DNA of 64,000 bases from Pantoea sp. At-9b (GTDB lineage: Bacteria > Pseudomonadota > Gammaproteobacteria > Enterobacterales > Enterobacteriaceae): contig NC_014838.1 in the NCBI RefSeq assembly GCF_000175935.2, positions 124,001 through 188,000 of the forward strand. The letters are read 5' to 3'. Within the stretch, counting starts at the first letter, position 1. The number at the start of each line of letters is the position of its first letter. The notes beneath the pieces are model-generated. The model worked only from the letters and a program-made list of their open reading frames with translations, was not told the DNA's origin and ran no database searches. Positions 17,660-27,280 of this stretch are shown piece by piece. The translations under genes and the position numbers were made by a program.

Positions 17660-18825
17660 GGGTGCTTCCCGGTTTGCGTTGTCAGGAGCGCGCGCAGTGC
17701 CGCGCCAGGTGGCACGGGCGGCTTACCGCACAGGATACGCGCTTTATCGGCCAGGGTGAGTTGACCGGCGTAAAAGCGGGCAATCAATGCCGCATCAAGC
17801 TGGTAAAACCGCTGCATCACCTGCCAGCGTTGCTCGGGCTGCGCGGCAAGAAACAGCATACGGTTCAGTAGCCGAAAAAAACGCTGCTGATGCCAGTGGC
17901 GACGGGCATGCGCCTCGATATGCTGGCTTAGCACGGCAGCATCGCAGGGCAGGCGTTCGGCGATCAGCTCCGCCAGGGTGACCGCCATCGGCAAAGAGTA
18001 GCCGGTGGTGGCGTGAAACAAACCGGCGCGCAGGCCACTACATGGTTGGCCGCGCTGCTGTTGCCAGAAGGCGTTAATATCGCCGCTCAGAGGAATGGGC
18101 AACGCCCCCCGTTCTTCACGCATCAACAGGCTCGGTTGCCAGCCCTGTTGCCGGGCATAATCGCTGATACGCTTGCGCGTTTCGTTATCATCCAACAGCG
18201 GGGTATCCATGTAGTGCGTATCTTCAATCAGCAACCGGTCGGCGCTGAGGGGCAAGGTATACACAAAGCGGTAGCCCTGTTGTTGTGGCACCGTGGCGTC
18301 CATCAGCAGGGGCTGTGTCAGGCCGTGAGGTTTGGCCAACTGCCACTCCTGACCGACAAACACCTGATAAGCGAGACGTAAATGCGGTGAGTAGCGCATG
18401 CCGCGCCCGTCAATGACCACCTGCGCCTGAAACTGGCGGCCATCCGTCAGGGTTACGCTGGTCGGTGTAATGAGGTGTACCGCGCAGCCGGTACGTAAAT
18501 CGTCACCCAGCGTGGCGTACAACTGGCGGGCAAAGTTGGCCGAGGAGATGGAAAAGTAGGCATCTGGCAGGTTGCGCTGCAACGCCGGAAATCGCACCTG
18601 ATACCCAGGCCAGTGCGCGGTGACCAGCGGCGCAAGCCAGCGATGCTGTTCCGCACGTAAATCCCCCTGATGAAATGACCAGGTATGATTGCTGTCTGCC
18701 TGCGCGCTGCTCTCCAGCAGCAGGCATCGCAGCGAGGGATGTTGCTGACGTAAACGCAGGGCAATCAGACCGTTTGCCAGTCCGGCACCCACCAGAATCA
18801 CGTCATAGTGGCTGTTTGCTGGCAA
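17656..18825 (-). CDS. crtY: Lycopene beta-cyclase CrtY
   Basis: The 389-residue protein begins PANSHYDVILVGAGLANGLI after a TTG start and has the family landmarks NHTWSFHQGD, VIDGRGMRYS, GYRFVYTLPLS and RLLIEDTHY. It cyclises both ends of lycopene to beta-carotene. The TTG lies directly after, and in frame with, the crtE stop codon (TGATTG), so translation probably re-initiates there; GAGGCG upstream can serve as ribosome site. In most Pantoea clusters crtX lies between crtE and crtY; here it is missing. Confidence 0.95.
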   Translation of the reverse strand: MPANSHYDVILVGAGLANGLIALRLRQQHPSLRCLLLESSAQADSNHTWSFHQGDLRAEQHRWLAPLVTAHWPGYQVRFPALQRNLPDAYFSISSANFARQLYATLGDDLRTGCAVHLITPTSVTLTDGRQFQAQVVIDGRGMRYSPHLRLAYQVFVGQEWQLAKPHGLTQPLLMDATVPQQQGYRFVYTLPLSADRLLIEDTHYMDTPLLDDNETRKRISDYARQQGWQPSLLMREERGALPIPLSGDINAFWQQQRGQPCSGLRAGLFHATTGYSLPMAVTLAELIAERLPCDAAVLSQHIEAHARRHWHQQRFFRLLNRMLFLAAQPEQRWQVMQRFYQLDAALIARFYAGQLTLADKARILCGKPPVPPGAALRALLTTQTGKHP

Positions 18826-19731
18826 TCAGGTGCGCCTCGCCAACTGCTGGTTAAACAGGGCATGCATATATTGACGGGTGGCGACGCCGCGATGGCAGGC
18901 GCAGGCCAGATGGGCATCCGCACTGCGTAGATGGTCGCGCAGGCGGCGCTCGGCACCCTCCGTGCCTAACATCGTCACCAGCGTGGATTTGCCCTGATCC
19001 TGGTGACGATCTTTACCGGTGTGTGTGTCGCCATCGGTAAGATCGTCGAGTAATTGAAACGCCAGCCCCAAATCCTGTGCAAAAGCGCTAAGATTTTGTC
19101 GCACCGTCGGCGAGGCATTGGCGGCGATGGCGGCCATTTGCAAGGTCGCGCGGAACAGCACGCTGGTTTTGAGTTCATTGGTCAGTTCAATCGCTTCCGC
19201 GCTGCGTGCGTGTGCCCCATCATGCAAATCCTGAAATTGCCCTTGCACCAGTCCCTGTAAACCCACGGCCGCCGACAGCTCGGCGATAGCGTCTGATTTA
19301 CGCTGTGCGGCCAGACCCGGTGCCAGCGCAATCACTTCGAAGGCGCGGCTGAGCAGCGCGATTGCGGCAAGAATGGCGACGTTGGCACCAAATTCACGGT
19401 GCACCGTCGGACGCCCGCGTCGCATCTGTGCGTTATCCATGGAGGGAATATCATCCAATATCAGGGAAGCAGCGTGGACCATTTCCACCGCGCAAGCCAG
19501 GTCCAGCAGGCCCGGCTGCTGGCTGTCACACCCCATATCGTGTGCGGCCAGCAGCAGTAGCAGGGGGCGTATACGTTTACCTGGTGCCAGCGTGCCCGCG
19601 CGCATGGCGGCCCGCACCTGGTCCGCCTGCTGTCCACAAGGCAGTAATTGCTCAAGGTGGCTTTGCAGCCGCTGATGCAGCAGCGGTAACTCGCTGTGTG
19701 ACTGCGCGGGGGTTTTGACACGGGCGATCAT
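18826..19731 (-). CDS. crtE: Geranylgeranyl diphosphate synthase CrtE
   Basis: The ATG at 19731, preceded by GGAAGACGTT, gives 301 residues, normal for Pantoea CrtE; an upstream extension to 19845 is judged untranslated. Aspartate-rich prenyltransferase motifs are LILDDIPSMDNAQMRRGRPT (split here as FARM) and FQLLDDLTDGDTHTGKD (SARM). It makes the C20 precursor from IPP and DMAPP. It is the first gene of the leftward carotenoid operon; no idi is present. Confidence 0.96.
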   Translation of the reverse strand: MIARVKTPAQSHSELPLLHQRLQSHLEQLLPCGQQADQVRAAMRAGTLAPGKRIRPLLLLLAAHDMGCDSQQPGLLDLACAVEMVHAASLILDDIPSMDNAQMRRGRPTVHREFGANVAILAAIALLSRAFEVIALAPGLAAQRKSDAIAELSAAVGLQGLVQGQFQDLHDGAHARSAEAIELTNELKTSVLFRATLQMAAIAANASPTVRQNLSAFAQDLGLAFQLLDDLTDGDTHTGKDRHQDQGKSTLVTMLGTEGAERRLRDHLRSADAHLACACHRGVATRQYMHALFNQQLARRT

Positions 19732-19842
19732 AACGTCTTCCAAAGGTAGTGAAGTCTTTGTGGTTTTTTTAACCGTAGTCTGCCGGGGGGGAGTTCGCCA
19801 GATAAGCGAAGCGATTTGTCCCGTGACTCTGGGTTGGGGTGG

Positions 19843-19864
19843 CACGATAAATCGCGCCGCTACG
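19843..19864. repeat. Single REP-like half unit
   Basis: CACGATAAATCGCGCCGCTACG is one arm of the REP-like palindrome, in the 240-base gap between divergent crtE and the hydroxyacid dehydrogenase gene. Confidence 0.6.
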
Positions 19865-19971
19865 GGGCAGGGCCAACGTGATCGCGGCGACGAAATAAGT
19901 AACCATTCGCCGTAACATTAAATTTATCCGTTAGTCTCAGGTTAAATCCATTATTTAGAGCGGAAAGAAAC

Positions 19972-20913
19972 ATGCCCACTTCGCAACCTGAAATTCTGAT
20001 TATTCAACCATTGATGCCCCAGCTGGATGCAAAATTAACGCAACATTTTCACTGTCATCGTTTATATGACTATGCCGATCCGGCGCTATTTCTCCAGCGA
20101 CAGGGGAAATCGATTGAGGCGATTGTTACACGTGGTGATGTCGGGGTGGAAAATACCCTGCTGGAACAATTACCGGCCTGTAAAGCGATTGCAGTTTTTG
20201 GTGTTGGCACCGACCGGATTGATCTGACCACCACCACAGCGCGGCAGATTCAGGTCAGCATCACCAAAAATATTCTTACCGATGACGTGGCCGATCTGGC
20301 GCTGGGCCTGACGCTGGCATTCTCGCGGAAACTGCTGCAATACGATCAGTTTGCCCGTTCGGGACAGTGGGAAACGCAGGGACCAGTACTCTCCAGCAAG
20401 GTGAGTGGGAAAAAATTGGGGATTGCCGGTTTGGGGGCGATTGGCCTGGCGATTGCCCGCCGCGCAGAGGCCTTTGGTATGGAGGTGGCCTATACCGCGC
20501 GCAGTGCCAAAGCCACGCCTTATCGCCGCTGCGACAACATCGAACAATTGGCGACATTCAGTGATTTTCTGGTGCTGGCACTGCCCGGCAGTGCGGAGAA
20601 TCAGCACATCGTTGATGGCCGCGTGCTCAAGGCGCTCGGCGCGGATGGCGTATTGATTAACGTGGCGCGCGGTAATGTCGTTAATGAAGCAGATCTGATT
20701 ACGGCATTGCAACAGGGCGTGATTAAAGGTGCTGCGCTGGATGTGTATCCACAGGAACCGGTAATTAACCCCGCGCTGCGTAGCCTGGAAAACGTTATTT
20801 TGATGCCGCATATTGCCAGCGCAACCTTTGAGACGCGTGAACAGATGGCAAATAATGTGCTGGAGAATTTGTTGTCTTATTTCTCCACCGGCAAGATCAT
20901 CAGTCCGGCATAA
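19972..20913 (+). CDS. D-isomer-specific 2-hydroxyacid dehydrogenase
   Basis: The 313-residue protein has the NAD-binding GLGAIGLAIARRAEAFGMEV motif and the catalytic series VLINVARGNVVNE (Arg), DVYPQEP (Glu) and LMPHIASAT (His). This matches glyoxylate/hydroxypyruvate reductases of the GhrB-like class. It reduces a 2-oxoacid with NAD(P)H in the cytoplasm. It is transcribed away from crtE and has its own AGCGGAAAG ribosome site. The exact oxoacid is not determined. Confidence 0.88.
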   Translation: MPTSQPEILIIQPLMPQLDAKLTQHFHCHRLYDYADPALFLQRQGKSIEAIVTRGDVGVENTLLEQLPACKAIAVFGVGTDRIDLTTTTARQIQVSITKNILTDDVADLALGLTLAFSRKLLQYDQFARSGQWETQGPVLSSKVSGKKLGIAGLGAIGLAIARRAEAFGMEVAYTARSAKATPYRRCDNIEQLATFSDFLVLALPGSAENQHIVDGRVLKALGADGVLINVARGNVVNEADLITALQQGVIKGAALDVYPQEPVINPALRSLENVILMPHIASATFETREQMANNVLENLLSYFSTGKIISPA

Positions 20914-20962
20914 TTTTTCACTCTGGCCTCAGAGGAAAAACTTATATCCTTTGCATAGTCGA

Positions 20963-20989
20963 GGCGGCGGGGCTTTTATTTCCGCCGCC
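20963..20989. other. GC-rich hairpin between genes
   Basis: GGCGGCGG (20963-20970) pairs with CCGCCGCC (20982-20989) across an 11-base loop, between two rightward genes. No T tract follows; it may be a partial terminator. Confidence 0.4.
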
Positions 20990-21032
20990 AGCGGTTGATT
21001 ATGCTAAGGTGAGTTTTTTCAGGGAGCCAGAT

Positions 21033-22211
21033 ATGACAGCACAAAAAATCGCAATTATTGGCGGCGGCGTCATCGGTATGGCAGTGGCGCGATCGCTGGC
21101 TTTACAGGGGGCGCAGGTCACCCTTTTTGAGCAGCAACACGTGGGAGCGGGCACCAGCAGTACCTCCTTTGCCTGGCTTAACTCCAACGGTAAGCAACCC
21201 GACAGCTATCACCAGCTCAATGCGTTGGCGATGGAAGAACACGTCAGGCTGCAACTGTCCCAACCTAACGGGCTGCGCTGGCTGGAAACCTGCGGGACCT
21301 GGGAATGGGCGTCGGACAGCGGCCAGCAGGAGCTAAAACAGCGTGCCGCGCGGTTACAGGCGCTGGGATATCCGGCGCGAGAAGTCACGATCGACGCGTT
21401 ACAGCATGAGCTCCCGGAATTACGCCGTACCGCCGTCAGTGGCAGCTTGTGGCATTTCCCCTCAGAATCGATTCTCTATCCTTCTCTGTACCTCGCGCGG
21501 TTGTGGGCGGATGCGCGGGGTGCTGGCGCGCTGCTGCATCAGCACTGCCGCGTAACAGCGGTGCAGGAAAGCGCGACGCAAGTCAGCCTTCGGCTGGCTA
21601 ATGGTGAGGCGTGGCAGGGCGATCGGCTGGTGGTGGCAAGCGGCCGCTGGTCGGCTGAGGTACTCAATTATCTCGGGCTGCAACTGGCGCTGACCGATGC
21701 CAGTCAGCCGAATAAAGTCGCCTGTAGTTTTCTGGCACGCACCGCGCCACAGCCGCTTTCACTGGCGACCAACCTGATTTCACCCCAGTTGAATGTGCGC
21801 CCGGACGGCGGCGGGCGTCTGCTGTTGCAGGCGTTAGATCTCGACGACCAGGCGGACCCAGCCGCACCGCCCGCTGTTGATGGCGCGATCGCCCAGCAGA
21901 TGCAGGCGCGCTACCGCGAATTGTTTGACGACGCCGGAACGCTGCAAATTGAACGAATTGTCGTGGGGCAACGTGCGCGTCCGGCCGATGGCTTGCCCGC
22001 TCTGGGCTTCGTTACGCCGCATCAACGCGTGTATCTGGCGGTGATGCACAGCGGGATGACGCTGTCGCCGCTGATTGGCCGTCTGGTGGCCGAGGAGCTG
22101 ACTCACGACGCCCCCAGCGACCTGTTGCAAGACTTTAGGCCGCACCGGTTGTTGGGCAAAAGCGCGGCGGATTTCCCTCCGCCAGTGCATTATTTCCCGG
22201 CGGCGCAGTAA
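21033..22211 (+). CDS. FAD-dependent amino-acid-type oxidoreductase (DadA-like fold)
   Basis: The ATG at 21033 follows AGGGAG and gives 392 residues. The N-terminus KIAIIGGGVIGMAVARSLAL is a dinucleotide-binding fold and the body (STSFAWLNSNGKQP, VVASGRWSAEVL, YLAVMHSGMTLSPLIG) matches the DAO/glycine oxidase family. Such enzymes oxidise amines or amino acids with FAD. It is followed 103 bases later by a Gfo/Idh gene, probably a separate unit. Confidence 0.82.
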   Translation: MTAQKIAIIGGGVIGMAVARSLALQGAQVTLFEQQHVGAGTSSTSFAWLNSNGKQPDSYHQLNALAMEEHVRLQLSQPNGLRWLETCGTWEWASDSGQQELKQRAARLQALGYPAREVTIDALQHELPELRRTAVSGSLWHFPSESILYPSLYLARLWADARGAGALLHQHCRVTAVQESATQVSLRLANGEAWQGDRLVVASGRWSAEVLNYLGLQLALTDASQPNKVACSFLARTAPQPLSLATNLISPQLNVRPDGGGRLLLQALDLDDQADPAAPPAVDGAIAQQMQARYRELFDDAGTLQIERIVVGQRARPADGLPALGFVTPHQRVYLAVMHSGMTLSPLIGRLVAEELTHDAPSDLLQDFRPHRLLGKSAADFPPPVHYFPAAQ

Positions 22212-22314
22212 AAATATTCCGAAATCACACTTTGTGGAATTTCTGTGTTGTTTGCGCGGGAATCTTTGCTATCGTTGGCAAAGGTAATATCACCCGTCAT
22301 TACACGGAGAGAGT

Positions 22315-23337
22315 ATGAAAGTCGGATTAGTGGGTTATGGCACCGGCGGGCAGCATTTTCACGCCCCTTTTATTACCGCAGCCGAGGGGCTGGAACTGGC
22401 CGGGATTGTGGCGCGTGCTCCTGCCACCAAGGCAAAGGCGCAAGCCGATTTTCCTGATGTACCGATTTATGCCAGCCTGACCGAACTGCTGGCGGCGGGG
22501 GTGGATATGGTCACTATCACCACCCCACCACAAACGCGGCGAGAGCTGGTGCTGGAGGCGATTGCGGCCGGTGTTGCGGTGGTGGCGGACAAGCCTTTTG
22601 CTCCGGACGCCAAAACCGGACGCGAGCTGGCTGCGGCGGCGCAGGCGAAAGGCGTGGTGTTGGGCGTTTACCATAACCGCCGTTTTGATTCCGATATGCA
22701 GACCCTGCATCAGCTGATTGAACAGCAGCGGCTGGGCAAACTTTGGCGACTGCATAATCGCATGGATCTTGACGAGCCTCAGACATTAGAAGGGGGCGCA
22801 ACCGGCGGCCTGCTGCGTGATATGGGGAGCCACCTGGTGGACCAGGCGATGTGGCTGATGGGACCGGTCACCTCGGTGCTGGCGCATCTGGATATTGTTG
22901 AACGTCCGGAAGGGCCAACGGATGCCAGTTTTGTGCTGACGTTGACCCACCAAAGCGGCGCACACTCGTATATCTCCTCCAGTAAGATCAACCATCTTTC
23001 CTGCCGTGAACTGCGGCTGTATGGCGAGGCCGGTAGCTACGTGGCACAAGGTTCAGACGTGCAGGCGCGCGATATTTTTGCCGGGAAACGCCCGGTCAAC
23101 GATCCCGCAGGCTGGGGTTTTGAACCGCCGGAACACTGGGGCACACTGCATACCGCCGCGGGCTATGAACGTATCCCGGCGGCGCAGGGGGCATACCATG
23201 ATTATTACCAGACCTTTGCGGCAGCGGTGCGCCACGGTAGCGAACCGCCGGTAACCACCGAGCAGGCCATCCGTGTGCTGGAAGTGCTGGACGCGGCGTT
23301 TATCAGTGCACGCGAAGGGCGCATTGTTCAGATCTGA
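22315..23337 (+). CDS. Gfo/Idh/MocA family oxidoreductase (YdgJ/YhhX-like)
   Basis: The 340-residue protein starts MKVGLVGYGTGGQHFHAPFI, an NAD-binding motif with the HFHAPFI feature common in YdgJ-type members, and has VTITTPPQTRREL and VADKPFAPD for the catalytic loop. ACGGAGAGAGT precedes the ATG. The physiological sugar or polyol substrate is unknown. REP units follow the stop directly. Confidence 0.85.
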   Translation: MKVGLVGYGTGGQHFHAPFITAAEGLELAGIVARAPATKAKAQADFPDVPIYASLTELLAAGVDMVTITTPPQTRRELVLEAIAAGVAVVADKPFAPDAKTGRELAAAAQAKGVVLGVYHNRRFDSDMQTLHQLIEQQRLGKLWRLHNRMDLDEPQTLEGGATGGLLRDMGSHLVDQAMWLMGPVTSVLAHLDIVERPEGPTDASFVLTLTHQSGAHSYISSSKINHLSCRELRLYGEAGSYVAQGSDVQARDIFAGKRPVNDPAGWGFEPPEHWGTLHTAAGYERIPAAQGAYHDYYQTFAAAVRHGSEPPVTTEQAIRVLEVLDAAFISAREGRIVQI

Positions 23338-23343
23338 CACCCT

Positions 23344-23419
23344 CCGTAGCGGCGCGATTTATCGCGCATGTTTTTCGCGATGCCAGGGCAACGGCGCGCG
23401 ATAAATCGCGCCGCTACGG
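23344..23419. repeat. REP-like palindromic pair
   Basis: Two complete inverted REP-like units (CCGTAGCGGCGCGATTTATC at the left and its mirror ending at 23419) are separated by about 25 bases. They fill the gap between the convergent Gfo/Idh and ddpF genes, where they may act as a bidirectional 3' end. Confidence 0.8.
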
Positions 23420-23420
23420 G

Positions 23421-24342
23421 TTATTCCACCTGCCAGCAGCGCACCGCGCGTTCTTCTGCCACTACCCGCAATGGCTGAGGGGTGCCACAAGCCTGCTGTG
23501 CCAGCGGGCAGCGATCGCGAAAATAGCAGCCGTCGGGTAACACACGGTTACCCGGCAAATCCGTTTTGCGTAACGCGATATGTTCCGCCAGCGGTTGATG
23601 GATGTCAGGCACTGAGGCCAGCAACAGCTGCGTATAGGGATGCTGTGGGCGCGTCAGGACCTGGTCTGCTTTGCCCAGTTCAACAATCTGCCCGAGATAC
23701 ATCACCGCCACGCGATCGCTCATATGACGCACCACTGAGACGTTATGCGAAATCAGTACGTAAGTCAGATTGCGCTGCTGCTGGAGCGTGACCAACAGAT
23801 TGAGGATCTGCGCCTGTACCGAGATATCCAGCGCGGAGGTCGGTTCATCCAACACGATAATCTGCGGATTGGAGGAGAGGGCGCGGGCAATGGCGATTCG
23901 CTGGCGCTGCCCCCCGGAGAAGGCGTGCGGCAGGCGATCAAGGTATTCCGGGCGAATCCCCACCCGTTGCGCTAGCTCTGCTGCCAGCTGGCGGCGCGCC
24001 GCCGCTTTCATGCGCTGCTGAATCCACACTGGTTCGGTGATGATACGCCACACCGGTAAGCGCGGATCGAGTGATGACAGCGGGTCCTGAAACACCATTT
24101 GCATGGTGCCCGATGCGGGGGCGGCGCGCTGGCACTGGCCCTGCTGCGGTTGCAACATCCCCATCAATAGCTGGGCGAGGGTACTTTTGCCGCAACCCGA
24201 TTCGCCGACAATACCCAGCGTTTCACCGCGTTTTAGCTGCAAATCGAGGCCATTCAGGGCATGGGCCTGTTCGGTGATACGCCCCAGCCAGTTGCGGCGC
24301 AGCGGGAAATTCACGTGCACATCGCGCAGTTCCAGCAGCATC

Positions 24343-24350
<8 letters not shown>
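23421..24350 (-). CDS. ddpF: D-Ala-D-Ala ABC transporter ATPase DdpF
   Basis: The ATG at 24350 gives 309 residues. Walker A is GESGCGKST, the ABC signature FSGGQRQRIAIARAL and Walker B IIVLDEPTSALD, and a C-terminal oligopeptide/dipeptide domain holds the cysteine cluster GCYFRDRCPLAQQAC. It is the second ATPase of the dipeptide-type importer and the last gene in the order X-A-B-C-D-F. It overlaps ddpD by 8 bases. Confidence 0.9.
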
Positions 24351-25322
<972 letters not shown>

Positions 25323-25323
<1 letters not shown>

Positions 25324-26216
25324 CAGTGCTGTCCTCCGGTTTTCGGATCGAGCAGGTCACGCAGACCATCACCAAACAGGTTAAACCCGACCGCAGTGAT
25401 CAGAATGGCACCGCCAGGAAAGGTGCAGTACCACCACTGGTCGAGCACGTAATTACGGCCGACCGCTACCATCGCACCCCATTCGGCGGTGGGTTGTTGC
25501 GCCCCCAGGCCGATAAACCCCAGCGTTGCCGCCATCAGAATGGCGCTGCCGATATCCAGTGATGCCTGCACAATTAGCGGAGGCAGCGCATTGCGTAAGA
25601 TATGCCAGCTGATGAGGTGCCAGCGTGATGCACCAAAGGTGCGGGCGGCCTGAACATAGGTGAACTGGCGTACAATCAAGGTCTGACCGCGCGCGAGGCG
25701 CACATAAAAGGGAATGCGCACAATCGCAATCGCCAGCATGGCGTTGACCAGACTTGGGCCGAGCGCCGCCGCCAGCGCCATCGTCAGCACCAGCGAAGGA
25801 ATCGACAGCATAATATCCATCAGCCGCATAATCAGCGCATCACCGCGTCCGCCGATCACCCCGGAAAAGCAGCCGAGCAGGGAGCCGATGCCGCCCGCAA
25901 TCACCACCACCATCAAGCCTGCCACCATAGATTGCTGACTCCCCACCAGCACGCGGCTGAACAGATCGCGGCCCACTTCATCGGTGCCAAACCAATGTAA
26001 CGCCGAGGGCGCTTGTAAGCGTGCGGTGAGGTCCAACGCGTTGGGATCATAGGGAGCCAGCCACGGCGACAGAACCAGCAGCAGCAACATCAGCAGCATA
26101 ATCATGCCCCCGACTAAGGTCAGTGGGCTTTGTCTGAGGAGCCAGAAGGTGCGTTTCAGGCTGGCCTGCCAGCGGCGATGCGGGCGTACCCGGGGTTCGA
26201 CTTGCGTCATCATCAT
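25323..26216 (-). CDS. ddpC: D-Ala-D-Ala ABC transporter permease DdpC
   Basis: A 297-residue integral membrane protein of the DppC class: a cytoplasmic N-terminus, one membrane segment (LTLVGGMIMLLMLLLLVLSP), FGTDEVGRDLFSRVL and the ATPase-contact loop ASRWHLISWHILRNALPP. Three consecutive ATG codons open the gene (26216, 26213, 26210); the first overlaps the ddpB stop. Confidence 0.9.
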
Positions 26217-27235
26217 GCGTCACCTCCGCGACCGATGCGCGGGTCGATCCACAGGTAGATCAGATCCACCGCCAGGTTGACCAGCACATAAACAAAGGAC
26301 ACCACCACGGCAAACCCCATCACCGCCGGGAAATCAAGCGCCTGGATTGAAGCCACCACCCACGCCCCCATCCCCGGCCAGGCAAACACCGTTTCGGTCA
26401 GTACCGCCCCGTATAACAAGTCGCCCAGCGCCAGCCCGAGCACGGTAACGGACGGGATCAGCGCGTTCGGCAACGCGTAGCGCAAAATAATCACCCGATT
26501 CGGCAAACCACTGGCGCGCGCGGTGCGAATATAGTCTTCGCTGAGTTGCTCCAGCATCGCACCGCGTATCTGACGCGCCACAATGCCGAGATGGACAAAT
26601 GCCAGCGTCAGCGACGGCAAAATCAGGTGTTGCAGCGCGTTGAAAAACACCTCGCTGTCGCCTGCCAGTAGCGCATCAATGGTGTAAAAACCGGTGATGC
26701 GCGTCGGGGGATCGAGCCAGTCATCCAGCCGTCCACCCCCGGGCAGCAGTTGCAGATGACCGTAAAACAGCACGATCACTCCCAGCCCGAGCCAGAAGGC
26801 CGGAGTAGAGATGCCGGTGATGGCCAGCAAGCGCACCAGATGGTCGAGCCAGCGATTGCGATACACCGCCGACAGCACGCCCAGCGGGATACCGATGAGC
26901 AACGCCAGCAGCAGGGCACAACAGGCCAGCTCCAGCGTGGCAGGGAAGAAGGTGCGCATCTCTTCCAGCACCGGCCGCCCGGTACGAATTGAGGTACCAA
27001 GATCGCCATGCAGCAGCGCCATCACATAGCGTCCGAACTGCACCCATAACGGTTGGTCCAGCCCAAGCTGCTGGCGAATATGTTGCACAATCGCCTCGCT
27101 GGCACGATCCCCGGCCAGCATGCGCGCCGGATCGCCCGGTATCAGATGCGAGATAATAAAGGTGATCACACAGACACCAGCCACTACGAGGAATAGTCCC
27201 CAGCAGCGCTGGCGTAAAATTTGCCAGAGTGTCAT
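26213..27235 (-). CDS. ddpB: D-Ala-D-Ala ABC transporter permease DdpB
   Basis: A 340-residue DppB-type permease: ITFIISHLIPGDPARMLAG near the N-terminus, six predicted membrane segments and the EAA-like loop TARASGLPNRVIILRYALPN. It forms the channel with DdpC. It lies 45 bases downstream of the binding-protein gene. Confidence 0.9.
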   Translation of the reverse strand: MTLWQILRQRCWGLFLVVAGVCVITFIISHLIPGDPARMLAGDRASEAIVQHIRQQLGLDQPLWVQFGRYVMALLHGDLGTSIRTGRPVLEEMRTFFPATLELACCALLLALLIGIPLGVLSAVYRNRWLDHLVRLLAITGISTPAFWLGLGVIVLFYGHLQLLPGGGRLDDWLDPPTRITGFYTIDALLAGDSEVFFNALQHLILPSLTLAFVHLGIVARQIRGAMLEQLSEDYIRTARASGLPNRVIILRYALPNALIPSVTVLGLALGDLLYGAVLTETVFAWPGMGAWVVASIQALDFPAVMGFAVVVSFVYVLVNLAVDLIYLWIDPRIGRGGDA

Positions 27236-27280
27236 CGGCGCTCCCTGACGGCGTCGTGACCGACGCCGCGCGTTAGTGAC

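Noticed and set aside
16178..19731. Numerous plus-strand frames over crtI, crtY and crtE
   Set aside because: They lie wholly within conserved carotenoid genes and show no recognisable domains.
586..23419. CRISPR array
   Set aside because: The repeated units are isolated palindromes kilobases apart without regular spacers; they are REP-like.
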